Positions 18,438 to 27,769 of a stretch of 64,000 nt of DNA are shown here, one piece after another. This DNA is from Paenibacillus tengchongensis. Lineage in GTDB: Bacteria > Bacillota > Bacilli > Paenibacillales > Paenibacillaceae. A program made the translations under genes and the position numbers. The stretch spans positions 310,001-374,000 of the forward strand of contig NZ_WACP01000004.1 of assembly GCF_008973665.1 (NCBI RefSeq), in the 5' to 3' direction. Under the pieces are notes generated by a model, which was not told the origin of the DNA, made no database searches, and was given only the letters and a program-made list of their open reading frames with translations. The first letter of the stretch is position 1. The number at the start of each line of letters is the position of its first letter.

Positions 18438-19145
18438 ATGAAGGTCGCAGAGGTTCGCCACATCCTGGATACCATCGGCGGCATGTTTCCTGAAGCCCAT
18501 TGCGAATTGAATCACAGCAACGCTTTTGAATTGACCATTGCGGTGTTGTTGTCAGCGCAGTGTACGGATGCAACAGTAAACAAGGTCACCGAGAACCTGT
18601 TCCGGAAATACAAAACTCCGCTTGATTATATCTCCGTCCCGCTTGAAGAGCTGGAAGGGGATATCCGGCGTATCGGACTTTACCGCAACAAGGCCAAGCA
18701 TATCCAGAATCTGTGTAAGATCCTGATTGAACAGTATGGAGGAGAGGTGCCGCAGGCTCACGATCAGCTGGTGACCTTGCCGGGAGTCGGACGAAAGACC
18801 GCAAATGTCGTCGTTTCGAACGCTTTTGGCGTTCCGGCGATCGCTGTGGATACGCATGTGGAGCGTGTAGCCAAGCGGCTCGGATTGGCCGGGTGGAACG
18901 ATTCCGTGCTGGAAGTGGAGAAGAAGCTGATGAAGGCCGTTCCGCGCGAGGAATGGACGCTGACGCATCATCGGCTGATATTTTTCGGACGGTATCATTG
19001 CAAAGCGCAAAATCCGGGGTGTCAGGTCTGCCCGCTGCTGGATGTATGCCGGGAAGGCAAGAAACGTATGAAAACATCGGCAATTAGAAAGACTAAGGTT
19101 GGTGCAACAAGCAAATTGTCAGAGACGAAGAAGAGGATGGGATAG
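18438..19145 (+). CDS. nth: Endonuclease III (DNA glycosylase/AP lyase)
   Basis: A 235-aa base-excision repair enzyme that removes oxidised pyrimidines and nicks abasic sites. It has the helix-hairpin-helix LPGVGRKTA with the catalytic Lys, the conserved Asp in VDTHVERV, and a [4Fe-4S] loop with the pattern C-X6-C-X2-C-X5-C (CKAQNPGCQVCPLLDVC). The ATG at 18438 has GGAGGGGA 5 bases upstream. The C terminus is about 20 residues longer than usual and basic. The next small gene starts 2 bases later, so they are coupled. Confidence 0.95.
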   Translation: MKVAEVRHILDTIGGMFPEAHCELNHSNAFELTIAVLLSAQCTDATVNKVTENLFRKYKTPLDYISVPLEELEGDIRRIGLYRNKAKHIQNLCKILIEQYGGEVPQAHDQLVTLPGVGRKTANVVVSNAFGVPAIAVDTHVERVAKRLGLAGWNDSVLEVEKKLMKAVPREEWTLTHHRLIFFGRYHCKAQNPGCQVCPLLDVCREGKKRMKTSAIRKTKVGATSKLSETKKRMG

Positions 19146-19147
19146 AG

Positions 19148-19414
19148 ATGAAATGCATTTCTGTGTATACCGATAATTTTGAGGCATTTTCCGATATTTT
19201 TGACCGTGTAGTGGAAAGCCCGCTGCAGGAGAACGAAGAGCAGGAAGTGGAAGGCATCACCATCAGCCACTCCGGCGATGTGCCTGAGCACTATCTGGAG
19301 CGGATGTCCCAGAAGCCTGAGGTTGTAGTCATGAAGGACAAGTCCCGCGGCTTGACCATTCTGCAGCACGGCAAAGTATTTGAAATTCTGCTGCCAGTAC
19401 TGGAAACGGCTTAA
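19148..19414 (+). CDS. Small conserved-looking protein coupled to nth, unknown function
   Basis: An 88-aa acidic protein without signal, membrane segment or Cys cluster beyond one N-terminal Cys. The ATG lies 2 bases after the nth stop, with GGATGGGATAG as a weak ribosome-binding site. The predicted mix of strands and helices suggests a small globular fold. I do not recognise a family. Its location points to co-expression with base-excision repair, which does not prove a repair role. Confidence 0.7.
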   Translation: MKCISVYTDNFEAFSDIFDRVVESPLQENEEQEVEGITISHSGDVPEHYLERMSQKPEVVVMKDKSRGLTILQHGKVFEILLPVLETA

Positions 19415-19456
19415 GCAGCCGCTTGCAAGTACTGCGGACGATAAATGTTCTATCAT

Positions 19457-19486
19457 TAGAGTCGGCCCCCCGGGGCCGGCTCTTTT
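19457..19486 (+). terminator. Terminator after the nth unit
   Basis: GAGTCGGCCCC pairs with GGGCCGGCTC around CCG, with one G-T mismatch position, and runs into TTTT. Confidence 0.85.
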
Positions 19487-20186
19487 GCCGTTTGCGGGTT
19501 GTTCAGCGAAAGAAGGCTTAAGGAGAAACGGACAGAAGCTTACGGATTTGTAAGGGATTATAGCGTATTTTGTAAAAGCAAAACATTGATTTGTCCACAG
19601 CCGGTGCTACAATGGAAATAGCTTATTTTTAGCTTAAGATATTATATTTTAATGTAATTAAAGAAAAAGTCATCATCCGCCTTGCGGGAGATTTATAGAA
19701 GCCTGTTACTGTGTAATTACAGGTTCTTTGACATATCCGGCGGCTGGACACTTACATTTGAAACCGCTTGCTGTACGGAGAACCCGGTCTGATGACATAG
19801 TGCTGGCACCATAATCATAATTGTGAGTGTGAACAGAACAGCCGGCGTTTTCGATTAGAAATGGTAATACTCAAACAAGTTTACTCAAAAGTTTAGCTTG
19901 TATTAGGTTGATTTTGACACACTAAATTGGCTGATTTTGCGGATTTGAACCTTCTAATTCGATTATTGCCTCATAATTTGGGCGGTATTGACGTGCTCAG
20001 TGATTTTTCGTTCCTATTAGGTGGCGGCTATCCAACCAGATTTGCGGCAAGCTCGATATAGGTGAATCTAGGTAGTGATTTTCCAACTGTTTAAAGTGAA
20101 CAATTGAACCCAAAAATGAAAGATCAGCTTATATAAATGTGTTTTGTATACAAATTAATTCAGGCACGGCTGTGGAGGGATGACGG
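19487..20186. other. Long AT-rich intergenic region upstream of dynA
   Basis: No gene is visible in 700 bp, and composition drops sharply in GC relative to neighbours. It holds a possible promoter (TTGATT 19586-19591, TACAAT 19608-19613, 16-bp spacing) followed by sequence with CCGCC (about 19677) and GGCGG (about 19740) that could close a long stem. A catabolite-responsive-element match lies at 19758-19772. A small RNA or long dynA leader is possible. Confidence 0.4.
19758..19772. promoter_or_regulatory. Match to catabolite-responsive element (cre)
   Basis: TTGAAACCGCTTGCT fits the degenerate cre consensus WTGNAANCGNWNNCW at every position. The consensus is loose, and no sugar gene lies nearby on the plus strand, so chance is possible. 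Confidence 0.3.
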
Positions 20187-23100
20187 ATGGTTGCGGAGCA
20201 GGTGAAAAAAGAGCTTATTGAAGAAGGAATGTCTTTAAAAGCGCTGGAGCTTCTGCTGGAAGACTGGGGAGCAAATGCGGAGCGGCGGATGGTCGCCGAT
20301 CTTCAGGGGAAGCTGGTATCACAGGAACTGACACTGGCCTTCTGCGGACATTTCTCGGCGGGCAAATCCTCGATGATCAACCGGCTGTGCGGTACGGGTG
20401 TATTGCCCTCCGGTCCCGTGCCGACAAGTGCAAACGTTGTCGCTATCCGCAGCGGCCAGCCGCGCGTTCTGCTGTATCCGCGGGGAGAGGATGCTGCCAC
20501 GGCTCCAAGAGAGGCCGGAGCGGATTCTCTCCAGGAATATTGCCGCAGCGGCGAGGCCTACGAGAAGATTGAAATCTGGACGGACGCTCCGCTGCTGGGA
20601 CAGAGCGGCGTACTGCTGGATACGCCCGGCGTAGATTCCACCGACGACGGACACCGGGCGGCGACGCACTCGGCGCTGCATCTGGCGGATGTGGTGTTCT
20701 ATGTGATGGACTACAACCATGTGCAGTCAGAGAATAATCTGGCTTTTGCCAAAGCCTTAAGCGATTGGGGCAAGCCGCTGTACCTGATTGTCAATCAGGT
20801 CGATAAGCACCGGGAACGGGAAATTCCGCTGGCAGACTACCGGCGGCAGCTGGAAACGGCCTTTACTCAGTGGGGCATCCGCGCTGCGGGCCTGTTGTTT
20901 ACTTCACTGAAAGTTCCCGGCCATCCGCTGAACCAGTGGCATGAGCTGACCGCTCTGATCGGCAAGCTGCTGGAGCAGCGCGCTATGCTGCTCCAGCTCA
21001 GTGCAGCGGCTTCGGCCCGGCATGCCGGAGAAGAAGCGCTGAAAGCATACCGCGAGAGCAGGGATGAGGAGCGTCAGGAACTGCTCGGCGTGCTGGAAGG
21101 TATTGACGCCGGCACGGTGCGGGTGCAGCTTGCGGAGCTGGCCACGGAAGAGCAGGCGCTGGCTGCGCTGCCGGAAGAAGCGCAGCTGAAGCTGCGGAGT
21201 GTGCTGGATAAGCTGCTCGCAGACAGCAATCTGATGCCCGCCGACGTGCGCGAAGCGGCGGCAGCGTATTTGTTGAGTGCAGCTCCCGGCTTCCGCGCGG
21301 GGATTTTCTCCGGTGCGGCGAAGCGGGAGAAGGAGCGCGGGAAGCGGCTGGACGCCTGGCATCAGCTGCTGAGCCGCGAGATCAATGCCCGGCTGGGCCG
21401 GCACCTGCTGCAGGCTCTGCGGGAGTGGGCCGAAGGCCTGGAGCTGTGGACGGACGAGGCGGAGTCGGCACTTGTGCAGGCCTACCCGGCCATCCGCCCG
21501 GAGTGGCTGGCGGCTTATGTGCAGCCGGGCACCGGCTTCACCGGCGAGGCGCTGCTGAATTTCTGCCGGGGCTTGGCGGCGGAAATCAAGGCGGACTACC
21601 GCCGGGCTGCGCTCGCGCTCGGCGACCAGCTGCTGGCGCAGCTGCCGCCGCTGCTCGCGGAGCGGCGCGCCGCCCTCGCGCGCCGCGGGGCGGCCCTGCA
21701 GCGCCAGGCGCAGGCGTCCGCCGCGCTGGCCGCCCTGGACCGCGCGGCGGACGCCCGCGCGGACGCGCTCGCGGCGCTGCTGCCGCCGCGCACCGCCCTC
21801 ACCCCCGGCCTGCTGCCGGGGGTGCCCGAGGCCGCGCCCGCGCCCGGCGCGGCGCCGCAGCCCGCCCAGCCGCTAGAGCGCGCGGCTGGATATTCCGCCG
21901 CCCCGGGCTGGGCGGCGGAACCGGCGGCGCCGGCGGGCGGGCGCCGCCGGCTGGCTGCGGCCGCGGCGGTGCTGCACGCCGCAGCGGAGAAGCTGCGCGC
22001 CGAGCCGGCCCTGGGCTCGGCGGCGCGCGGCCTGGCGGCCCGGGCGCAGGCGCTGGCTGCCGGCCGGTTCACGCTGGCGCTGTTCGGGGCGTTCAGCGCT
22101 GGCAAATCCTCCTTCGCCAACGCCCTGCTCGGCGAAGAGGTGCTGCCCGTGTCGCCGCATCCCGCCACGGCCGCGGTAAACCGCATCCTCGCGCCGGATG
22201 GGATCACCGGCCACGGCCAGGCGGTCGTGACCATGAAGACGGCGGAGGAGATATGGGAGGATATCCTCCATTCCTTCCAGGTGCTGCAGCTGCCGGTGCC
22301 GCAGCGGGCCACCTGGACCGAATCGGCGGCGGGCCTGACAGCCGCCGGACTGCATCCGGCCGCGCTGCCGCATGCCGGCTTCCTGCGGGCTGCGGCCAGT
22401 GGCTGGAAAGCGGCGGAAGATCTGCTTGGCAGCGTGCGGACTGTAGACCTGGCGGAATACCGTGGTCTTGTGGCCGAAGAGACGCGCGCCTGCTTCGTGC
22501 GGGGCATCGACCTGTATTACGATTGCCCGCTGACAGCCGCAGGCATCGTGCTGGTCGATACGCCCGGAGCGGATTCGCTGCATGCCCGCCATACCGGTGT
22601 CACTTTTAACTACATGAAGAATGCCGATGCCATCCTCTTCCTGACCTACTATAACCACGCCTTCTCCAAAGCGGACCGCAGCCTGCTTGCGCAGCTCGGC
22701 CGGATTAAGGACAGCTTCGCGCTGGATAAAATGTTCTTCATCATCAACGCCTCCGATCTGGCGGGCGATGAAGCCGAGCTGGACGAGGTCCGCCGGCATG
22801 TGGCGGATAACCTGCGTGCGGCGGGCCTGGCATCGCCGCGCATCTTCGCCCTCTCCAGCCTGCTGGCGCTGGAGGGCAAGCTGGCCGGCGACCGGAAGCG
22901 CTATGAAGCTTCGCGGTTCCAGGCCTTTGAGCAGGCGCTGGCCGGCTTTGCCGGCGAGGAGCTACCCCGGCTGGCGCTCCATTCCGCCGGGGAAGCCTTG
23001 GCCTCCGTGCGGCAGCGCGCTGAGGAATGGCGGCAGATTGCCACGGCTGAGGCGGGCCGGCGGGAGGAGAATTTACGGGAATGGCAGCAGCGCAAACAGC

Positions 23101-23849
23101 GCGCCGAATCCCGGCTAAGCGCGCTTGCGCAGGAAGAGCGGCCGGTCCGCAATCTGCGCCGGGAAGGCGAGGAGCTGATTTATCATGTCAGACAGCGCCT
23201 GACCTTCGGCTTCGGCCGCTTCTTCCAGGAGTCGTTCCATCCTTCCCTGCTGCGTGAAGATAACGGCAAGCTGAGAGAAATCTTCACCGCCTGCGGCAGG
23301 GAATTGGAGCGTACGCTGCAGCGGGAGCTGGAGCAGGAGCTGTGGGCGACCACGCTGCGGCTGGAGCAGACCGGCCGCAGGCTGGTTCAGACGGCAGCGC
23401 TTGCGGCCGCAGCCGATTTGTCCATACCGGAGCAGGAGGCGCTGCTGCTTATTGGCGATGGAGCGGACTGGGCTGCCCCGGCAGCTCTGGAGTGCCGGCT
23501 GCGCCCGTTCGACTGGAGCCAGCTCTTCGGCCGCTTCAAGTCGCCGCGGCATTTCTTTGAGGGGCCGGGCAGAAACGAGGTGCGGGCGGCGGCAGAGCCG
23601 TGGCTGAAGGAAGCGGTGGCCGGTGCGGCTGCTGTGGCAGAAGAGACGCTGCTCGCCTTCTACGCCGCAGCGGCTGCAGCGGCGCTGGGTCAGGCTGCAC
23701 AGTCGCTGCTGGGCAGTCTGCAGGAACAGGAGACGGCGCTTACGGAGCTGCTGAAGGGAGGTGATGCCGCCGGCCGCTGGGAATGGATGGTACAGCAATT
23801 GGCTGATCAGGAAGGCGCTTTCAACGACATTCTTAACAGAAAGATGTGA
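20187..23849 (+). CDS. dynA: Tandem dynamin-like GTPase
   Basis: A 1220-aa protein with two bacterial dynamin modules, like Bacillus DynA/YpbR (about 1190 aa), which tethers and fuses membranes and helps membrane repair. The first module has P-loop GHFSAGKSS (54-62), DTPG (VLLDTPGVDS) and NQVD. The second has P-loop GAFSAGKSS (from about residue 633), DTPG (VLVDTPGADS) and NASD. Each is followed by long helical stalk segments. The linker between modules (about residues 470-625, nucleotides 21600-22060) is almost pure Ala/Arg/Pro/Leu, with extreme GC. A GGAGGG site lies 7 bases before the ATG. It is monocistronic by spacing. Confidence 0.92.
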   Translation: MVAEQVKKELIEEGMSLKALELLLEDWGANAERRMVADLQGKLVSQELTLAFCGHFSAGKSSMINRLCGTGVLPSGPVPTSANVVAIRSGQPRVLLYPRGEDAATAPREAGADSLQEYCRSGEAYEKIEIWTDAPLLGQSGVLLDTPGVDSTDDGHRAATHSALHLADVVFYVMDYNHVQSENNLAFAKALSDWGKPLYLIVNQVDKHREREIPLADYRRQLETAFTQWGIRAAGLLFTSLKVPGHPLNQWHELTALIGKLLEQRAMLLQLSAAASARHAGEEALKAYRESRDEERQELLGVLEGIDAGTVRVQLAELATEEQALAALPEEAQLKLRSVLDKLLADSNLMPADVREAAAAYLLSAAPGFRAGIFSGAAKREKERGKRLDAWHQLLSREINARLGRHLLQALREWAEGLELWTDEAESALVQAYPAIRPEWLAAYVQPGTGFTGEALLNFCRGLAAEIKADYRRAALALGDQLLAQLPPLLAERRAALARRGAALQRQAQASAALAALDRAADARADALAALLPPRTALTPGLLPGVPEAAPAPGAAPQPAQPLERAAGYSAAPGWAAEPAAPAGGRRRLAAAAAVLHAAAEKLRAEPALGSAARGLAARAQALAAGRFTLALFGAFSAGKSSFANALLGEEVLPVSPHPATAAVNRILAPDGITGHGQAVVTMKTAEEIWEDILHSFQVLQLPVPQRATWTESAAGLTAAGLHPAALPHAGFLRAAASGWKAAEDLLGSVRTVDLAEYRGLVAEETRACFVRGIDLYYDCPLTAAGIVLVDTPGADSLHARHTGVTFNYMKNADAILFLTYYNHAFSKADRSLLAQLGRIKDSFALDKMFFIINASDLAGDEAELDEVRRHVADNLRAAGLASPRIFALSSLLALEGKLAGDRKRYEASRFQAFEQALAGFAGEELPRLALHSAGEALASVRQRAEEWRQIATAEAGRREENLREWQQRKQRAESRLSALAQEERPVRNLRREGEELIYHVRQRLTFGFGRFFQESFHPSLLREDNGKLREIFTACGRELERTLQRELEQELWATTLRLEQTGRRLVQTAALAAAADLSIPEQEALLLIGDGADWAAPAALECRLRPFDWSQLFGRFKSPRHFFEGPGRNEVRAAAEPWLKEAVAGAAAVAEETLLAFYAAAAAAALGQAAQSLLGSLQEQETALTELLKGGDAAGRWEWMVQQLADQEGAFNDILNRKM

Positions 23850-24051
23850 AGTTTGTAGTAAAATGTCGAAGAACACTTGCAAATTCGACGGTAATGGCAG
23901 AAAATAAAAGTGCCTGAAAATTTACAAAACAACATCGTTGTTTTACAGAAATATGCGTCAACAAGCGTTTTTCCGTATCTTGGCGGCAGTATCCGCCACC
24001 CTGGTAATACCGGCAGTTAAACTCAATCAGAAAAAGAGGTTGGAAACGACA
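23850..24051 (+). promoter_or_regulatory. dynA-purT intergenic region with two inverted repeats
   Basis: GTCGAA (23865-23870) and TTCGAC (23884-23889) form an inverted pair 13 bases apart. AAAACAAC (23926-23933) and GTTGTTTT (23937-23944) form a perfect 8-bp hairpin around ATC. The first resembles paired CGAA half-sites of Firmicute purine operators; the second may terminate dynA or act as an operator. Both roles are inferred. Confidence 0.4.
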
Positions 24052-25236
24052 ATGTGGGGAGCTCCCTTTTCAGCCCAAAGCCGCAAGCTGCTGCTGCTGG
24101 GCAGCGGTGAACTGGGCAAGGAAGTCATTATTGAAGCTCAGCGCCTTGGCGTAGAGACCGTAGCCGTTGACCGTTATGACGATGCTCCGGCCATGGGCGT
24201 CGCCCACCGGTCCCATGTCATTGACATGCTGGACGCGGAGGCACTGAAGGCGCTCATCCGGGCAGAGAAACCGGATGTTATTGTTCCCGAAATCGAGGCG
24301 ATTGCCACCCCGGCTCTTCTGGAGCTGGAAGCGGAAGGGTTCACGGTAGTGCCGACGGCCCGGGCCGCCCGGCTGACGATGGACCGTGAGGGCATCCGCC
24401 GGCTGGCGGCAGAGGAGCTCGGCCTGCCTACTGCTGCCTACCGCTTTGCCGACAGTCTGGACGAGCTGCGCCGCGCGGTGGAGGAGTTGGGCACACCTTG
24501 TGTGATTAAGCCGATTATGAGTTCCTCCGGCAAAGGCCAGAGCGTCTGCAGGACGCCCGGGGATGCCGAAGCCTGCTGGAACACGGCACTGGAAGGCGCG
24601 CGTGCCAAAGGCACCCGCGTCATTGTGGAAGCCTTTGTGCGGTTCGAAAGCGAGATTACGCTGCTTACGGTACGGACGGTGAGCGGCACCGTATTTTGTC
24701 CGCCGATCGGACATATCCAGAAGGATGGCGATTACGTGGAATCGTGGCAGCCTCATCCGATGGATGTGAAGCAGCTCGAAGAAGCCCGGGAGATGGCCCG
24801 GAAGGTAACCGATCAGCTTGGCGGGCTGGGCATCTTTGGCGTAGAGCTGTTTCTGACCTCGGGTGGCGTACTGTTCAGCGAAGTGTCACCGCGGCCGCAT
24901 GATACCGGCATGGTTACGATGGTGACTCAGGATTTATCGGAATTTGCTTTGCATGTCAGAGCCATTCTTGGCTTTCCGCTGGACTCGGTGCAGCTGTTGA
25001 CACCGGGTGCATCGGCCACCCTGAAGTCGGAGACGGCGGCAGCGGATTATGCCGTGACCGGAATCGGCGAAGCGTTGTCGCTTCCGCGGACTCAGGTCAG
25101 AGTATTCGGCAAGCCCGAGGCCCGTGCCGGACGGCGGATGGCCGTGGCGCTCAGCGCCGCGGAGGAAGTGGAAATCGCGCGGACAACCGCCAAGCAGGCG
25201 GCGTCTATGCTAAAAGTGGAGGTAAAATCGAGATGA
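24052..25236 (+). CDS. purT: Formate-dependent phosphoribosylglycinamide formyltransferase 2
   Basis: A 394-aa ATP-grasp enzyme that formylates GAR using formate and ATP in purine synthesis. The N-terminal nucleotide-binding fold opens with [13 protein letters not shown]. The ATP-grasp core includes [15 protein letters not shown] and the metal-site region [15 protein letters not shown]. Length matches E. coli PurT (392 aa). The ATG at 24052 is preceded by GAGGT at about 11 bases. The longer reading from 23938 begins inside the hairpin region and adds an unusual N-terminus. Its stop overlaps the next start (ATGA). Confidence 0.94.
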   Translation: MWGAPFSAQSRKLLLLGSGELGKEVIIEAQRLGVETVAVDRYDDAPAMGVAHRSHVIDMLDAEALKALIRAEKPDVIVPEIEAIATPALLELEAEGFTVVPTARAARLTMDREGIRRLAAEELGLPTAAYRFADSLDELRRAVEELGTPCVIKPIMSSSGKGQSVCRTPGDAEACWNTALEGARAKGTRVIVEAFVRFESEITLLTVRTVSGTVFCPPIGHIQKDGDYVESWQPHPMDVKQLEEAREMARKVTDQLGGLGIFGVELFLTSGGVLFSEVSPRPHDTGMVTMVTQDLSEFALHVRAILGFPLDSVQLLTPGASATLKSETAAADYAVTGIGEALSLPRTQVRVFGKPEARAGRRMAVALSAAEEVEIARTTAKQAASMLKVEVKSR

Positions 25237-25697
25237 ACAGTAGTACTCAGGAGCAGGTACTGCAAATTCGCAAATGCGGTAAGAACGATCTGGAATGCGT
25301 GACCACCCTTTTGCGGGAATTCGGCTATCCGACAACGCTTAGCGTGATGAAAGAGAGAATGGAAGTCATGGAACAGGATTCATTCCGGCGCACGATGGTC
25401 GCTGAACTTGACGATGAAGTTGTGGGTATGATTGAACTTCGGCAGGTGCACTCCTATTACAAGCAAGCGGATTGTATTATGGAGATTACCGCGCTGATCG
25501 TAGGCGAGAAGCATAGAGGAAGCGGACTGGGACGGAGACTGGTATCTGCCGCGGAGGATTTCGCCCGCGAGCGGGGCTGCAGCCAGGTGTTCCTGCGCAG
25601 CGGAAACCGGGCGGAACGCGCTCCGGCGCATGCGTTTTACCGCCGTGTCGGCTTTGAAATGTCCAGCGGCTACCGTTTCAGCAAGCAATTGCAATAA
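25233..25697 (+). CDS. GNAT-family N-acetyltransferase
   Basis: A 154-aa acetyltransferase. The acetyl-CoA site is seen as [13 protein letters not shown] (Q/RxxGxG/A pattern) and the C-terminal strand as [19 protein letters not shown]. The ATG overlaps the purT stop by 4 bases, so translation is coupled, but no purine link is known for this family. The substrate is unknown. Confidence 0.88.
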   Translation: MNSSTQEQVLQIRKCGKNDLECVTTLLREFGYPTTLSVMKERMEVMEQDSFRRTMVAELDDEVVGMIELRQVHSYYKQADCIMEITALIVGEKHRGSGLGRRLVSAAEDFARERGCSQVFLRSGNRAERAPAHAFYRRVGFEMSSGYRFSKQLQ

Positions 25698-25718
25698 TCG
25701 GATACGTAACCAATCATC

Positions 25719-25751
25719 CCATCCCGGCGGTTTGCGGGATGGTTTTTTTTT
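25719..25751 (+). terminator. Terminator of purT-GNAT unit
   Basis: CCATCCCG pairs with CGGGATGG around GCGGTTTG and is followed by nine T. Confidence 0.92.
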
Positions 25752-25837
25752 ATTTCCGGGCAAGAGCATTCCGTGTGCCCCGCAAACAACCTGACCGGAA
25801 TCCACGCATCAACCTCGCTACGCGGGTATTTTGCATC

Positions 25838-25980
25838 TACACTATATATCCAGGCTATATACCTATACTTTATACCCACACTATGTACTCTACACCTGCT
25901 CTATGTACATACCTTATGCATCTGCCTATATACCCACACTATGTACCCACACTATGTACCCATATGTATCCCTATATGTA
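25838..25980. repeat. Degenerate short tandem repeat, unit CCACACTATGTAC
   Basis: The 13-mer CCACACTATGTAC occurs exactly three times (25876-25888, 25934-25946, 25947-25959), the last two in direct tandem. The surrounding 140 bases are built from related CTATRTAC-like pieces. No gene is encoded. It lies 137 bases upstream of the response-regulator start. Confidence 0.8.
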
Positions 25981-26116
25981 AGCCCGGTAGCTGCAGCTTG
26001 AACTTCAGCCTCACCCTCTGGCTGGGCACAATACTTAAATTTAAACATAGATCGGGGGAGTTGAATCAGCTAGAATGGTTCTATAGTATCTATATGGCTG
26101 TCAAAGAGGGATGATT

Positions 26117-27766
26117 ATGTATAAATTGATACTCGCCGAAGATGAGGAAGATGTCCGGGAAGGCATTGTCTCCCAGATCGATTGGGTCGCCTGCGGCTTT
26201 GAAGTCGTGGAGCAGGCCGAGAACGGGCGCGAGGCGGCGGAAGCCGTTGACCGGCTGCTGCCGGATGTGGTGGTAACCGACATTCAGATGCCGTTTATGA
26301 ACGGTCTGGAGCTGGCCGAATATGTACGGAGCCGCTATCCAAGCACCAAAATAATTATCCTGACCGGCTATGATGAGTTTGAATACGCCCAAAAGGCCAT
26401 CAAGCTGCAAATTGACGAATATATTTTGAAACCGTTCTCATCGCAAGAGCTGATCGAGGTGCTGCTTAAGGTTAAGCGTACTATGGAAGAGGAGATCGCC
26501 GAGAAGGAGAATGTCTTCGTCTTAAGTGAGCATTACCGCAAAAGTCTGCCGGTGCTGCGGGAGCAGTTCTTGTCCTCACTGGTGTCGAGGCAGCTCCCGG
26601 CGGCGGAAATTGCGGCCAAGAGCGCCGAATACGGCCTGAGTCTCTCCGGCAGGCTGTATCAGGCCTCCGCGATCCGGGTCGATTATGTGCGGACAGACGG
26701 GGAGACCGGGCGCACGGAAGGGCGGACCCTGTCGCTGCGCGATACCGGAGACCGGGGCCTTCAGCTGTTCGCCGTACTGAATATCGCCGAGGAGCTGTGC
26801 CGGAAGCATGGCTTCGGCAAGGTGTTTATTCACCGCGATGAGGTGGCGCTGCTATCAGTCAGTGCTGCGGACGACGAGTCGGCCGTCAGCGGGCAGACAC
26901 TCAGGCTGCTGGAGGAAATCCGCCACAATGTCGAGCGTTTCCTGAAGCTGACGGTCACCGCCGGCGCAGGCACGGTCTGCACCGCTCCGGAGTTTCTGGC
27001 GGGTTCCTTCAGCGATGCGCTGCAGGCGCTGGATTACCGGCTGATTCTCGGCAACAACCGGGTGATCTGGATTGAGGATGTGGAATCGCGTACCCATCAG
27101 CTGCCGGCCTACGACGAGCTTAGCCGGCAGGCGCTGATCCGCACGATCAAGCTCGGTACGGTCCAGGAGCTGACGGAAGTGATCGGGGGGCTGTTCGGCG
27201 GGCTGGATGCGGAGCAGTTGTCCACGCAGGATTATGAAATTTTTCTGACGGAGATCATCACCTCGGTACTGCGGGTAGCCAAAGAAACGAACAGTGATAC
27301 CGCCGCTTTCCTGGGTCCGGGCATTTCTGCGCTGGCTGAAATCCACAAATTCAACAACATGGGCGAAGCCAGGCAGTGGATTGTGGACGTGTGCAGCAGG
27401 CTGATGGAATTTATCGCGTCAGACCGGCAGTCTGGATATACGCTGCTCGTCGAACAAGCCCTGGAATACATCCGCAGCCATTATCAGGAGCCGGATATGT
27501 CGATCGGCAAGGTATGCCAGCATCTGCATATCAGCACCGGGTATTTCAGCAGTATTTTTAAGAAAGAAATGAAGCTGACCTTTGTCGCTTATCTGCTGCA
27601 GGTCCGTCTGGAGGCGGCCAAAGAGCTGCTGCGCTCCACGGAGCTGAAGGCTTTCGAGATCGCCGAACGAATTGGCTTCGCCGACCCCAATTACTTCAGC
27701 TTCTGCTTCCGCAAGAAATATGGCTTATCGCCGAAAGAATATAAGAACAGCGCGCGGGGAGGCTGA
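26117..27766 (+). CDS. YesN-type response regulator (receiver + AraC HTH)
   Basis: A 549-aa regulator. The N-terminal receiver has the acidic pair AEDEED, phospho-acceptor Asp in VVTDIQMPFMNG, and Lys in YILKPF. A central 300-residue region of unknown fold follows. Two C-terminal AraC helix-turn-helix motifs (about 445-545) end with FADPNYFSFCFRKKYGLSPKEY. The ATG at 26117 is chosen because AAGAGGG ends 6 bases upstream; the ATG at 26111 is too close. The kinase gene begins 3 bases after its stop. The pair probably controls sugar uptake or polysaccharide use; targets are unknown. Confidence 0.93.
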   Translation: MYKLILAEDEEDVREGIVSQIDWVACGFEVVEQAENGREAAEAVDRLLPDVVVTDIQMPFMNGLELAEYVRSRYPSTKIIILTGYDEFEYAQKAIKLQIDEYILKPFSSQELIEVLLKVKRTMEEEIAEKENVFVLSEHYRKSLPVLREQFLSSLVSRQLPAAEIAAKSAEYGLSLSGRLYQASAIRVDYVRTDGETGRTEGRTLSLRDTGDRGLQLFAVLNIAEELCRKHGFGKVFIHRDEVALLSVSAADDESAVSGQTLRLLEEIRHNVERFLKLTVTAGAGTVCTAPEFLAGSFSDALQALDYRLILGNNRVIWIEDVESRTHQLPAYDELSRQALIRTIKLGTVQELTEVIGGLFGGLDAEQLSTQDYEIFLTEIITSVLRVAKETNSDTAAFLGPGISALAEIHKFNNMGEARQWIVDVCSRLMEFIASDRQSGYTLLVEQALEYIRSHYQEPDMSIGKVCQHLHISTGYFSSIFKKEMKLTFVAYLLQVRLEAAKELLRSTELKAFEIAERIGFADPNYFSFCFRKKYGLSPKEYKNSARGG

Positions 27767-27769
27767 GCC

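Noticed and set aside
21425..22609. 394-codon plus-strand ORF within dynA
   Set aside because: It is a shadow of the GC-rich linker: Gly/Arg/Ala-rich, no start signal, wholly inside an intact gene in another frame.
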